A stretch of 64,000 bases of DNA from Rhodocyclaceae bacterium (GTDB lineage Bacteria > Pseudomonadota > Gammaproteobacteria > Burkholderiales > Rhodocyclaceae): positions 41,307 to 105,306 of the forward strand of contig VEQK01000001.1 of the NCBI GenBank assembly GCA_018883265.1, written 5' to 3'. The translations under genes and the position numbers were made by a program. Below are positions 15,409 through 24,120 of this stretch, in pieces (positions within the stretch are counted from its first letter, which is position 1; each line of letters starts with the position of its first letter). Below the pieces are notes generated by a model. It worked only from the letters and a program-made list of their open reading frames with translations. It was not told where the DNA came from and did not search any database.

Positions 15409-16785
15409 ATGATCAAACAGCTTATCTCAATCAATGCTTTCATACGGAACTACGCGCGCTATGATCTCAAACGAGAATTGCATGCTTGGCTGGTGATCGG
15501 CCGTTACTATCTACCGTTGATTATTGTATCTACGGTCTTGATTGGCATCGTCGTATTCCTTATCAAGCCGTTTCCTGATCATAAAACCCACCTAGCCATA
15601 GGTCAGTCAGGCGGACTCGCCGATCAGACTGGAAGGGAGTTCGCTGCTTATTTTCGCCAGCATGGTCTTAATCTAAACATCCAAAACATGGCAGGTCTTG
15701 AGTCTGGATTGCAACAACTAGAGTCAGATAGTTCTCAAATAAATGCAAGTTTTGTCACATCAGGTACCGCCACCAGAGAGAACTATCCAGATCTAGTCTC
15801 ACTAGGCAGTGTACAGATTGCCCCGCTATGGCTTTTCTATCGTGGCAACAAGATCGTCACAAACGACCCGTTTGCCTTTTATAAGGACAAATTGATTAGT
15901 ATAGGCGCTCAGGGAACTGTTACAAACAAACTCTTCCAGCGCCTAATGGAGACCAACAATCCGGGTACGGGGCTACGGAATAATTTTCTGCAACTACCTC
16001 ATGCAGAAGCAGCTGAACAGCTTCGTGCCGGAAAAATTGATGCAATGTTTATTGTTGATGGGTTCAACTCAACAATTGTTCAATCCTTAATTAACGATTC
16101 ATCTATTCGTGTGATGGATTTCCCTCTCTCTGACGCATATGTCAAAAAATTCCCATTTCTACAAAAGCTAGTTATTCCTCAAGCCTCATTCAAGATAGAC
16201 GAGGAGCGGCCTCATGCAGATATAAGATTGCTAGGGTCAAGCGTTAATTTGCTAGTTGAAAATAATTTACATCCCGCCATACAATGGGGGTTTTTGCTCG
16301 CAGCCAAGGATGTGAATCTTAAAACACAAGATTTTTTCTCAGGCTCTTCTGTTTATCCAAAATACCAAGATAAATCCTTCCCGCTAAGTGATATTGCTGA
16401 CCGTTTTTACACAACAGGCACGCCCGCTCTGTTCAATTATCTACCCCTTTGGTTAGCTGCACTAATTGAGAACATTTGGGTAGAGCTCGTCACATTCTTT
16501 CTCATTGTCCTGCCACTAATAAACAAGTTAATAGGCTTTAGAACATTTACCTCCAAGAGGATGTTGGCCAGACTATTCTGGGAATTACGTTATCTTGAGG
16601 ATGAAGCTAAAAATTGCAAATCGAAACACGAACTTGAAGATGTTATTTCGCGCTTGAGAAAACTAGAAGAGACCGCTGCTGAGACATGGATTGAAGACCA
16701 CGATTTGCGATTTTACTTTAATCTTTCTCGGGGGGTTGATACCAGCATAAAAAGTGTAGAGAAACAAATCGCAGCTTTACAATAG
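15409..16785 (+). CDS. TAXI-family solute receptor-like protein anchored in the membrane
   Basis: A 458-residue protein (a TTG 12 bases upstream is an alternative start). One transmembrane segment near residues 33-54 (LPLIIVSTVLIGIVVFLIKPF) is followed by a periplasmic domain resembling TRAP-transporter TAXI receptors: I-G-Q-S-G-G-L, S-F-V-T-S-G, L-V-S-L-G-S-V-Q-I-A-P-L-W-L-F-Y and a central region with R-A-G-K-I-D-A-M-F-I-V. A second membrane segment near 355-378 leads to a cytoplasmic tail rich in charged helices. No TRAP membrane components lie nearby, so it may act as a sensor or tethered binder instead of a transporter part. Codons are clearly more A+T-rich than those of the nar genes. 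Function inferred only from fold resemblance. Confidence 0.65.
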   Translation: MIKQLISINAFIRNYARYDLKRELHAWLVIGRYYLPLIIVSTVLIGIVVFLIKPFPDHKTHLAIGQSGGLADQTGREFAAYFRQHGLNLNIQNMAGLESGLQQLESDSSQINASFVTSGTATRENYPDLVSLGSVQIAPLWLFYRGNKIVTNDPFAFYKDKLISIGAQGTVTNKLFQRLMETNNPGTGLRNNFLQLPHAEAAEQLRAGKIDAMFIVDGFNSTIVQSLINDSSIRVMDFPLSDAYVKKFPFLQKLVIPQASFKIDEERPHADIRLLGSSVNLLVENNLHPAIQWGFLLAAKDVNLKTQDFFSGSSVYPKYQDKSFPLSDIADRFYTTGTPALFNYLPLWLAALIENIWVELVTFFLIVLPLINKLIGFRTFTSKRMLARLFWELRYLEDEAKNCKSKHELEDVISRLRKLEETAAETWIEDHDLRFYFNLSRGVDTSIKSVEKQIAALQ

Positions 16786-16805
16786 TAAAACTTTAGGAGA
16801 CACAC

Positions 16806-17291
16806 ATGAAAAAAACGCCTTTAAAAGCCAGAGAGAATGCACAAACATCAGCACTGCAGACTCATCAAGCGGATATTGCCAGCAAGATTGCGGCTGCCGT
16901 TACTGGTGCAGTATCGAAAAATTCAAAATTAACTGGATCCCCGAAGACTAGTGACGGGATCACTGTCAACATTCACGTGGGCGATATCTATTTAATTGGT
17001 TTTGATGAAGCCATAGATGCCGAAGAGTGGGGGATGCGTGAAACGAATACTGAAATTATTGGAGGCACCGCCAAGGGAAAAAAATCGACACGTTCATCCA
17101 ATGACGATGCATCGGCTGATAGGAACAAAGTCATTGAGCGACGAATCGACTTTAGCAAAGGTGGTGTAAAGCTTGTCGCCACGGAGAATTCAAAGCCTGC
17201 GGCAAAAAGGCAGCCTGCAAATGTTGCAACGAAACTACGTTCCGCCGTGAAAAAACGGGCTACTAAGAAACGCCCCACGGCCAAAAAATAG
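16806..17291 (+). CDS. Small protein with histone-like basic tail, unknown function
   Basis: A 161-residue protein with no family I recognise. Residues 1-45 are polar and helix-prone; the middle (I-T-V-N-I-H-V-G-D-I-Y-L-I-G-F-D-E-A) is the only ordered-looking stretch; the C-terminal quarter is rich in Lys, Arg, Ala and Pro (KKRATKKRPTAKK at the very end), like histone H1-type or PHA-granule phasin-linked tails, suggesting nucleic acid or polyanion binding. It follows the TAXI-like gene by 20 bp with an AGGAGA ribosome site and probably shares its transcript. It precedes a cytosolic GDA1/CD39 gene by 64 bp. Confidence 0.7.
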   Translation: MKKTPLKARENAQTSALQTHQADIASKIAAAVTGAVSKNSKLTGSPKTSDGITVNIHVGDIYLIGFDEAIDAEEWGMRETNTEIIGGTAKGKKSTRSSNDDASADRNKVIERRIDFSKGGVKLVATENSKPAAKRQPANVATKLRSAVKKRATKKRPTAKK

Positions 17292-17355
17292 AAATAGAGC
17301 TAATTTTTGCAGACTCTACACCACTTATACTAGATTTGCGTATCTTGGGTAACGC

Positions 17356-18564
17356 ATGAATCCTATTTATCACGCTGTCATCGATGCCGGTAGCAGTGGA
17401 ACCCGTCTGTTTCTCTATGCCGCCGAGCCTGCCGCATATCCAACAATCTCTCTTATAGCGGAGATTGAGCATAGCGCAACGCCTAGTGGAAAAAAGGAAG
17501 ATGGGATCAACAATTTCGTTGATCCCGGATCCCCGTCAAAACAGAACGATGTATTGCGAGAAACAATCTATCCTCTTCTTGATAGCATACGGCCTATCAT
17601 TCGCGAATGCGGGGTCTCTACCGCTGACGTAAGGGTAGACTTGCTGGGAACTGCAGGGATGCGGTACGCCGAACGAATGTATGGTCGTGCAGCGATCGAG
17701 GCCTTCTACACGATCCTTAGACAGGGAATCGTCGCCGCAGGTTTCATGCCTGGACAGATCCGGACATGTGATGGGTTTACCGAAGAAGGCGTGTGGACCT
17801 GGATTAATCTGAATGATCTTGAAAGAGATATTTTTAGAACAGATAACGATCCTGTGGGAGTGTTAGAGGTCGGTGGCTCTTCAGCACAGATTACCTACTC
17901 AAATGCTGATACCCCGCCTGGAGGGTTCGTTACATCTTACGTAAGCGTTAACAATCGTACTTTCCCCGTTTTTTGCAATACATATCTGGGGCTAGGCCAG
18001 GATGATGCTAGAAAGGCGATGCGAGTTAATCTCGGCAGCAAAGCAAACTATTGCTTTCCTATAGGATTCAGAGCCAATTTGGATATAGGCGATTCTCTGG
18101 ATGGGGTTGGTCATTACAAACTAACCGAAGAGGGCGACTATAAATTTATTGAATGCAACGCAGTTTATGAGCAGGTTATTTCAGAACTGTGCGCGTCAAT
18201 GCGTTTGCCAGACTTGACTGAAACAGAAGTTGAATTCGTTGCGACAGATGCCGTGTACCACTCGACTAAGTTTTGGGAGGCTCATAAAAACCCGTATCAA
18301 CTGACAAAATATATCTCTGAAATTTGCCACAGTGTGGAGTCATTCCCTGGGATAGAAACCAATGAGTTTGTTCAGGCCCAAGTAGCAAATGCCACATATA
18401 TTCGTGCGCTATTGTATGGAAACAACGGATTGTTTAAATCAAATCCTGCTGTATTGTCCCATGCTCTGGCGAGCAGGGCCGATGGTAGAACAAGGCTTAC
18501 CTGGACAAGAGGTTATCTCATCCAGGCATACGCAGTTAACGATGCAACGATCAATCCTGATTGA
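17356..18564 (+). CDS. GDA1/CD39-family nucleotidase, canonical domain order, no signal peptide
   Basis: A 402-residue nucleoside phosphatase-family protein with motifs in the usual order: VIDAGSSGTR (ACR1, residues 8-17), L-L-G-T-A-G-M-R, T-E-E-G-V-W-T-W-I-N-L-N-D, VLEVGGSSAQITY, then GLGQDDARKAMR, and near the end LTWTRGYLIQAY (381-392). It lacks a signal peptide or membrane anchor, so it should be cytosolic, unlike most prokaryotic apyrases. It serves as the internal reference showing that the lipoprotein at 13653 is permuted. The predicted reaction is hydrolysis of NTP/NDP, but a phosphatase or regulator acting on another nucleotide is possible, given the MESH1-like hydrolase 1 kb away. 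Its end overlaps the convergent gene by 14 bp. Confidence 0.85.
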   Translation: MNPIYHAVIDAGSSGTRLFLYAAEPAAYPTISLIAEIEHSATPSGKKEDGINNFVDPGSPSKQNDVLRETIYPLLDSIRPIIRECGVSTADVRVDLLGTAGMRYAERMYGRAAIEAFYTILRQGIVAAGFMPGQIRTCDGFTEEGVWTWINLNDLERDIFRTDNDPVGVLEVGGSSAQITYSNADTPPGGFVTSYVSVNNRTFPVFCNTYLGLGQDDARKAMRVNLGSKANYCFPIGFRANLDIGDSLDGVGHYKLTEEGDYKFIECNAVYEQVISELCASMRLPDLTETEVEFVATDAVYHSTKFWEAHKNPYQLTKYISEICHSVESFPGIETNEFVQAQVANATYIRALLYGNNGLFKSNPAVLSHALASRADGRTRLTWTRGYLIQAYAVNDATINPD

Positions 18565-19441
18565 TTGTGTAGATCAGGGTTGCGGCTTTTCGGGACACCC
18601 CTTTGAATTTATAGCGAGCTTCCGGATTGCTGTTAGGCTGCTTCAAGTCTTTGCTGCTAAGAACTAGCTGGTCGCCAAACACCCCTTTGATATCGACATG
18701 ACAGTGTTGCCCGATCTCAAAATAGCTTGCTCCATCATCGGCCTCGAAATCAAATATGTCTCGATCTTGAACTTTGGTTTTTGTGACGTCGATAATTAGG
18801 CTTCGTCTGATATGGAGGCGACTGCTGCTCAAATTTACCCCGTCCTCAATAGGCGTAATGACCTTAAGACGGTCTAATTCAAGATCAGAGTTGGTGACAT
18901 CAAACCCATCGTCTGCGGAGTGATAACTCCTGACCTCGGATACTTGCCATTCATCGAGACCAACGCCCAACACGGAAATGCCATCGATATCATCCTGTAC
19001 AGCCAGAGTTCTGGATGTTTCTTTGTGCGGATCTAATCGTCCGAGGTAGTGGACGGAAATCAAATCGGCGCGGAATGAGGACTTTCTATTTTTATCGTCA
19101 ACCTTGACAACCATGGTGTCTTTGCTGGCCTTTTTGTAATTGCCTAAAAACCAGAGCCCACCATTATCAGATACTTTCACACGCTTAAAGTTCTCGTCAC
19201 AGGCTTTAACAAAGAGTTTCTTGGCCCGTAGCGATGACCCCTGTTCAAATATTAAGGCAGCACGCTTTAGTTTGCTTTCAGGAAGTTTGCCATTTTTTAT
19301 GAGAATCGTCGTGCCATCTTCTACGGTTAGCGTGATGTTTTTTAAAACTCGAACTTCTGTAGCTACTACATAGATTTTTTTTGCCGAGAGTCTGCGATTA
19401 GAAGAAATATTTCCCTCTAGGATTTCGAAGCTACTAGCCAT
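18551..19441 (-). CDS. Beta-helix-like protein of unknown function
   Basis: A 296-residue protein started at the ATG at 19441, which has a strong GGGAGGG ribosome site; 11 more codons exist upstream without one. There is no signal peptide. The sequence alternates short hydrophobic strands with turns (I-T-L-T-V-E-D-G-T-T-I-L-I; S-H-S-A-D-D-G-F-D-V-T-N-S-D-L-E-L; D-G-V-N-L-S-S-S-R-L-H-I), the look of a right-handed parallel beta-helix as in pectate-lyase-fold proteins, but no catalytic signature is recognisable. It converges with the cytosolic CD39-family gene, overlapping it by 14 bp. It belongs to the A+T-rich segment. Function unknown. Confidence 0.7.
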   Translation of the reverse strand: MASSFEILEGNISSNRRLSAKKIYVVATEVRVLKNITLTVEDGTTILIKNGKLPESKLKRAALIFEQGSSLRAKKLFVKACDENFKRVKVSDNGGLWFLGNYKKASKDTMVVKVDDKNRKSSFRADLISVHYLGRLDPHKETSRTLAVQDDIDGISVLGVGLDEWQVSEVRSYHSADDGFDVTNSDLELDRLKVITPIEDGVNLSSSRLHIRRSLIIDVTKTKVQDRDIFDFEADDGASYFEIGQHCHVDIKGVFGDQLVLSSKDLKQPNSNPEARYKFKGVSRKAATLIYTINQD

Positions 19442-19501
19442 TTTTCCCTCCCAAATAATTTTTTTAAGTAACAACTACAGGTTATCCGTGCATTACTCGT
19501 A

Positions 19502-20041
19502 TCAATGCTTAGGCTTGAACTGCTTGTAATCTCGCATGAATACCTTTTCCAATGCTGGTGAGGCTGATGCTGTTGCTTCGGCGATCTTCATTGCAAAATC
19601 AAAGTAGTCTATTTGTCTCTGGATGTCCCAGGTCTTGGGTGGCATTGTTGCCAAGTCACGGATATTAGCAGTCTTATCGGCAAGCTTTACTCTCTTTGCC
19701 TTTTCAGAGAGGTTGTGGGCACGTTCTAGCTCACGCTTCTTTTTGTGTTCTGGCAACACAGACTCTAGATCGGTTAATTCGACAACGAGATTGGATACTT
19801 CGTGTCCGAATACCATTGCCAACTCCTCACGTGTGGTATCAGTATCCTCTAAGGTGTCATGCAGCAGGGCTGCGGCTAGTGTTGCTGCATCTGTAACGCC
19901 ACCTTCATCAAGTAAAATATAAGCTACTTCAAGGGGGTGGTTAATATATGGCGTTTCTTCTGCATCTCTCCGACGTTGCTTTTTATGTTTCTCGCCCGAG
20001 AAAAATGCTGCCCTAAGTACAAGTGAAAGGTCTTCGCTCAT
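19502..20041 (-). CDS. MESH1/SpoT-type HD hydrolase (small alarmone hydrolase-like)
   Basis: A 179-residue HD-domain phosphohydrolase resembling MESH1 and the hydrolase domain of SpoT, which remove the 3'-pyrophosphate of (p)ppGpp (MESH1 also acts on NADPH). Key motifs: RRRDAEETPYINHPLEVA with the first metal His, ALLHDTLEDTDTT with the HD pair and E-D, and K-L-A-D-K-T-A-N-I-R-D-L near the end. No synthetase, TGS or ACT domain follows, so it is a stand-alone hydrolase. The start at 20041 has GAGG at a good distance; an upstream ATG at 20119 would add 26 poorly supported residues. It is 61 bp upstream of the beta-helix-like gene on the same strand. Confidence 0.85.
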   Translation of the reverse strand: MSEDLSLVLRAAFFSGEKHKKQRRRDAEETPYINHPLEVAYILLDEGGVTDAATLAAALLHDTLEDTDTTREELAMVFGHEVSNLVVELTDLESVLPEHKKKRELERAHNLSEKAKRVKLADKTANIRDLATMPPKTWDIQRQIDYFDFAMKIAEATASASPALEKVFMRDYKQFKPKH

Positions 20042-20172
20042 AACAACCTCATGCAATTTGACTGTTGTGCCCACAGGCTCATCATAGCAGAAAGGTCCGC
20101 AAGAATTTATGTTAAGCAAATCATCTTCTTTGCCAACAACCAGTTAAAATACGAAAAAAGTAGAGGTGCACC

Positions 20173-20541
20173 GTGATTGAAAAATACTCTGATCATGCAT
20201 CAAATGAGCGGACAATGCTTGCATGGGTGCGCACGGGGATTGCCTTGATTGCCTTTGGTTTTGTACTGGAGAAGTTTCATCTTTTTCTCAAAGCCTTTCA
20301 GTATCCATCTACAACCAGCTCGGTTTTGACAGTTAAGAATGATCCAAAATTGGGAAGCATTTTTTTAATTGTTCTTGGTTTGGCCACAATCGGTTTCTCA
20401 GTTTTTCGGTATTTCGGAACAGCAAAAAATATTGATGATCCACAGAAGCATCAATATAACCCAATGCCAACTATAGTTGCTTCAAGCATGTTTTTTGCAC
20501 TGGGTGTGCTAATCTTATTCTACGTTATAAATACAGTGTAG
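20173..20541 (+). CDS. DUF202 (YidH-type) membrane protein
   Basis: A 122-residue membrane protein of the DUF202/YidH family. The opening SNERTMLAWVRTGIALIAFGF is the family signature, combining a cytoplasmic N-E-R-T-x-L-A-W-x-R-T motif with the first membrane helix. Two more helices follow (about residues 58-78 and 98-119). The biochemical role of the family is not established. It is divergent from the MESH1-like gene and 54 bp upstream of a porin gene, possibly one transcript. A start GTG at 20173 is used; the translation from it fits the family's N-terminus. Confidence 0.85.
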   Translation: MIEKYSDHASNERTMLAWVRTGIALIAFGFVLEKFHLFLKAFQYPSTTSSVLTVKNDPKLGSIFLIVLGLATIGFSVFRYFGTAKNIDDPQKHQYNPMPTIVASSMFFALGVLILFYVINTV

Positions 20542-20595
20542 ATTATTATTTATATATGGGATGTCCCGGGTTTTATAACAGACACAATTTAAATC

Positions 20596-21795
20596 ATGGC
20601 GCATAAACACTCTTACCCGTTGCTCTGGCTTTATGTCGCCATAACTTTGTTTAGCACCCATTCGAAAGCAGTAGAAATTGTTACTTATGGCGAAACTAAT
20701 ACGCCCATGTCTGAGACGCTTGCTTTTAGCAAGGATAGTGTAGGCATTGATTTGAACGAATTGGGCTTTTACAAGTTTTCTGTTGCCGCTACTGGACTAG
20801 TTGGACACCAAACAAACCCAACGCCTGGCAACAACCAGACAATTTCTGACTTGTCAAATGCTCAAGTTCTCATCGAAAAACTGGAGGGGCCGATACAGCT
20901 TTTTGCTATTGCAGGTTCGTATTCAATTGCAGAACTCAGTGCGCCATATGTTCGTTCAAGCAAACTGCCCAACGATACTTGGGGGTATCTGCCTGCTGGC
21001 TGGTTAAAGATACCAGGGGGAGAAAATTTTTCTGTCTTAGCTGGAAAGCTATTTGCTATCGGTGGCCTGGAAGGAACCTTTAGTTATGAAAACACTAATA
21101 TTCAGCGTGGCTTAATCTGGAAGCAGACAAGCTCCGTGACAAGGGGGGTTCAGTTTGACTATCATGACGATAATATTTACGCGGGGATTGCTATTACGGA
21201 TGGGTCTTACTCGAACAAATACAATTGGCTTGGCGCACAAATTAATTATGAGATAGACAAGACTAACGCGGTTACAGTGAGTTGGAATGGATCCTTATCA
21301 GCGAATGCCTTGCAAACAGATTCAACCCCGTTACTGCAAAATAATTCCCAGATCTCAACCCTGATCTATTCTTACAAATCTCCTTATTTAACGCTATCGC
21401 CATATGTGCAGTATTCGTACGTTCCAGAAAGGCCATCAATTGGTATCCTAGGAAGCGCTAGCACCCAAGGCATTGCTTTGCTAGCTACTTATCGGTTATT
21501 CCCATTGGACGAAAATGGTAACCCGCCTCACGTTAATGTCAGCATTCCATTCCGCTATGAATTCATAAGAAGCCATGGGAATACTTACACAAGTGACAAC
21601 GACCTCTTGTTTGGGCCAAACAGCTCAGCATGGAGCGCCACGTTAACCCCAACATACCAAGTGGGGATGTACTTTGCGCGCCTTGAGGCCTCTTATGTTC
21701 GCGCAATAAATGCGACACCTGGTGCAGCATACGGCTATAGCGGGACTGCCAATAACCAAGCCAGGTTTCTACTCGAGGCCGGCATTCTTTTCTAG
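20596..21795 (+). CDS. Outer-membrane porin-like beta-barrel
   Basis: A 399-residue exported protein. The signal peptide spans about residues 1-25 (ending H-S-K-A). The mature part consists of alternating amphipathic strands with aromatic girdles (G-L-I-W-K-Q-T-S-S; I-S-T-L-I-Y-S-Y-K; L-T-L-S-P-Y-V-Q-Y-S-Y-V) and ends with Phe (F-L-L-E-A-G-I-L-F), the outer-membrane assembly signal. This layout resembles beta-barrel porins of the OmpB2/PF07642 kind, but no substrate can be named. It sits between DUF202 and a convergent DUF4239 gene in the A+T-rich segment, and may be co-transcribed with DUF202. Confidence 0.7.
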   Translation: MAHKHSYPLLWLYVAITLFSTHSKAVEIVTYGETNTPMSETLAFSKDSVGIDLNELGFYKFSVAATGLVGHQTNPTPGNNQTISDLSNAQVLIEKLEGPIQLFAIAGSYSIAELSAPYVRSSKLPNDTWGYLPAGWLKIPGGENFSVLAGKLFAIGGLEGTFSYENTNIQRGLIWKQTSSVTRGVQFDYHDDNIYAGIAITDGSYSNKYNWLGAQINYEIDKTNAVTVSWNGSLSANALQTDSTPLLQNNSQISTLIYSYKSPYLTLSPYVQYSYVPERPSIGILGSASTQGIALLATYRLFPLDENGNPPHVNVSIPFRYEFIRSHGNTYTSDNDLLFGPNSSAWSATLTPTYQVGMYFARLEASYVRAINATPGAAYGYSGTANNQARFLLEAGILF

Positions 21796-21813
21796 AATTG
21801 TAAAACCTTTGCG

Positions 21814-22617
21814 TCAATACTTCACAAGTGTTCTTTCCTGCATGCTCTCGTAGGCTTTTATAAGTGGCTCCGCCGAGGTCGTAGTGTCTCCTAAGTATGG
21901 CAAGTCGACAATCAATATCGCGCTGAACATTAAATTTAGCATGATAACTTGTGCAGACAGCGCTATTGCTCTTGTAGCAGAGGCTTCCATAAGTCGTAGC
22001 GCACATATGATAATAAATCCGAGGATACTAAGGACGCTTACGACATAAAATGTGTGTGGGAGATTGCTCTCGATACTAAAGTTTCTCTTGTTCCTTAATT
22101 CTGCAACTCTGGCACTTTGATCTAGAATTTTTGAATAGACAACTTCATCTTTGGCGCCGAGTGGAACAATCAGATCAATGCTCATATATAGTTCATTAAG
22201 CGCCGATGATGTCACTGAACTTCCGTGCCCATGGGGTAAAACTGGCCACTCGTCGTTTAGTATAGATTTGGTGTATCCGAGCAATTGTTCCCTTGATTTC
22301 AAAGCCTGGCTCGATCCGTCAAGCACGAGCAGTCTTTCTAGGCTTTTGATCGCGGTAGCTTCTTCTGATACCCCGTTTTCAAGATCGGTAACAGTGGTCA
22401 TGGCGAGAACTAGAACAAACCCAAGGACAACATAGGCGCCTGCCATTGTGTTTGATGTGGCCGAATCAAGCAGTACTTCATCGTAGCCAATTAATTTTCT
22501 TGCCCAAGCGGTCTTCCTCAACCCCCAAGAGAGTGCGAACATGATGCCTACAGAAAAGGCCGGTATTAAAAGGAGAAGCTGACCATCACTCAGATGTCTG
22601 TAGAATTCATAACTCAT
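21814..22617 (-). CDS. DUF4239 (bestrophin-like) membrane protein
   Basis: A 267-residue membrane protein of the DUF4239 family. Hydrophobic helices lie near residues 15-35, 58-80, 180-205 and 213-235. The conserved middle segment with V-S-E-E-A-T-A-I-K-S-L-E-R and the preceding G-F-V-L-V-L-A helix match the family. Its function is uncharacterised; some annotations call it bestrophin-like, an anion-channel resemblance. The ATG at 22617 is chosen over a TTG at 22632. It is divergent from cadD, with 35 bp between the start codons. Confidence 0.75.
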   Translation of the reverse strand: MSYEFYRHLSDGQLLLLIPAFSVGIMFALSWGLRKTAWARKLIGYDEVLLDSATSNTMAGAYVVLGFVLVLAMTTVTDLENGVSEEATAIKSLERLLVLDGSSQALKSREQLLGYTKSILNDEWPVLPHGHGSSVTSSALNELYMSIDLIVPLGAKDEVVYSKILDQSARVAELRNKRNFSIESNLPHTFYVVSVLSILGFIIICALRLMEASATRAIALSAQVIMLNLMFSAILIVDLPYLGDTTTSAEPLIKAYESMQERTLVKY

Positions 22618-22651
22618 ATAATCCGGCTCCAAAAATTAGAGGTCGCTAACA

Positions 22652-23260
22652 ATGGTTGAATTAATAGCTCAATTCGGTATTGCAATTGGAGTCTTTGCTT
22701 CAACGAATATTGATGACATTTTTTTACTTGCGGCATTTTTTTCTGACAAGGAACTAAGAGTACGCTCCATTGTTTTAGGTCAATGCCTAGGTATTGGTTT
22801 GCTTGTGGCTGTAAGCTGCATCATAGCATTTTTTTCACTTGCCCTTCCCCCGGGATATGTTTCATTTTTGGGGGTGCTCCCTCTTTATTTAGGCATTAGA
22901 AAACTTCCGTCTTTATGGACTGTGACCGAAGATGCTAAAGAAGAAGAGAATGTGCAGACACAAGAAAAAATTATTGAAAAGAACACAGGTTCACAGATCA
23001 TGGCAGTCTCCGCAGTCACACTCGCCAATGGCGGGGATAACCTTGGAGTTTATATCCCTATGTTCGCCAATTCATTATCTTCTATCCCACTCTTTGTTTT
23101 GATCTTTGCCATCATGACATTGCTTTGGTGTTTTTTGGGTCATGTGCTGGTAAACAACAAAATAGCTGGCCACTGGATTCGTCGCTACGGGCACAAGGTA
23201 TTGCCAGTTGTTCTGATTATCTTGGGTCTGCATATCCTGGGGGATGCAGCATTTCAGTAG
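22652..23260 (+). CDS. cadD: CadD-family cadmium/cation transporter
   Basis: A 202-residue membrane protein of the cadmium resistance transporter (CadD) family, related to LysE-type exporters. It opens with FGIAIGVFASTNIDDIFLL, the family's first helix carrying an N-I-D-D motif, and the second half repeats the pattern with TLANGGDNLGVYIPMF, consistent with an internally duplicated six-helix exporter. A hydrophilic Glu-rich loop (residues 90-113) separates the halves. Cadmium export is known for staphylococcal homologues; the metal here is inferred. It stops 4 bp before the convergent carbonic anhydrase stop. Confidence 0.82.
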   Translation: MVELIAQFGIAIGVFASTNIDDIFLLAAFFSDKELRVRSIVLGQCLGIGLLVAVSCIIAFFSLALPPGYVSFLGVLPLYLGIRKLPSLWTVTEDAKEEENVQTQEKIIEKNTGSQIMAVSAVTLANGGDNLGVYIPMFANSLSSIPLFVLIFAIMTLLWCFLGHVLVNNKIAGHWIRRYGHKVLPVVLIILGLHILGDAAFQ

Positions 23261-23264
23261 GTCA

Positions 23265-24014
23265 TTACACAACCTCAATCAGCTCAACATGCCCTGTTTT
23301 GATTTCATACAGTCCGCCAACCACCTTGAGCTGACCGTCGCGAACACGTTTGCTCAAAATGGGGGTCGCCTTACGTAGCTTAACAACGTTCAGACGGATG
23401 TTTTCCCGGGTGGCGGCATCGGCTAGGTCTTCGGGGCTCTTTTTGATTGCACCTTCTACTGCCGGACTTAGGGCCGAGGTCAATGATTGAATATGCCCCG
23501 GGAAATCTTCATCTTTTTCTATGGCTTTGATGGCTGCCTTGATGGCACCGCAGCTTGTATGGCCGAGCACCATAATCAGCTGGGCGTTCAATACAGCCGT
23601 GCCATATTCCAGACTAGCCAGAATTTCCGGCGTCACAAAGTTACCGGCCACACGGGTGATGAACAGATCGCCCTGGTTCTCATCAAAGGCGAGCTCCGGG
23701 CTTACACGTGAATCGGAGCAGCCTAGAACACAGGCATAGGGGTTCTGGCCTGTGGTAAGGGCTTTGGATACCGTCGTGAAGCTATCGGGAGTCTCAAGAC
23801 CTTTGACATATCGACGGTTTCCTTGAATCAGTCGGGTAAGTGCATCTTCGGGCGTGAGAACGTTTTCGGGTTTTGGGGTTGCCGGTGGCTCAGAGACTGA
23901 GATTTTCGGTAAGCCGACAGTTGTCAAAGCGCCCCCTGAACCCAGCGGCGTATTTTTTAGAAGATCACGACGACTTGGTTTCTGGCTGGGATCTTGTTCA
24001 TAGGTCTGGCACAT
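23265..24014 (-). CDS. Beta-carbonic anhydrase with Tat signal
   Basis: Beta-class carbonic anhydrase, interconverting CO2 and bicarbonate. It has 249 residues. The N-terminus has SRRDLLKNTPLGSGGALTTVG, a twin-arginine signal, so the enzyme should act in the periplasm, which is less common for this class. Zinc ligands are visible in LGCSDSRVSPE (Cys and Asp) and GHTSCGAIKAAI (His and Cys). The domain is full length. Its codons look more like those of the chromosomal backbone than the A+T-rich neighbours. It lies just inside the right copy of the duplication scar and is divergent from the nucleoside hydrolase gene. Confidence 0.92.
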   Translation of the reverse strand: MCQTYEQDPSQKPSRRDLLKNTPLGSGGALTTVGLPKISVSEPPATPKPENVLTPEDALTRLIQGNRRYVKGLETPDSFTTVSKALTTGQNPYACVLGCSDSRVSPELAFDENQGDLFITRVAGNFVTPEILASLEYGTAVLNAQLIMVLGHTSCGAIKAAIKAIEKDEDFPGHIQSLTSALSPAVEGAIKKSPEDLADAATRENIRLNVVKLRKATPILSKRVRDGQLKVVGGLYEIKTGHVELIEVV

Positions 24015-24120
24015 GTCGGACTCCTGTACGTCAGAACCTAAATTATAAGACTAACCGATTAAGCTCATTGCATCGATTTTCTGTAATAGTTGGTAAGAAT
24101 TGGCAAGGGCTGTCCCGCTT

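Noticed and set aside
18551..18566. ATCAATC-CT-GATTGAT palindrome as an FNR site or terminator
   Set aside because: It has the reversed half-site order for FNR, has no loop suited to a terminator and lies across the end codons of two convergent genes.
24090..24107. TTGGTAAGAATTGGCAAG as a fourth TGTCAG-type element
   Set aside because: It has the 10-bp period but the hexamers differ and the nearest -10 (TATGAT, 24135) is 28 bases away, outside the 23-24 spacing of the others; kept only as a loose relative.
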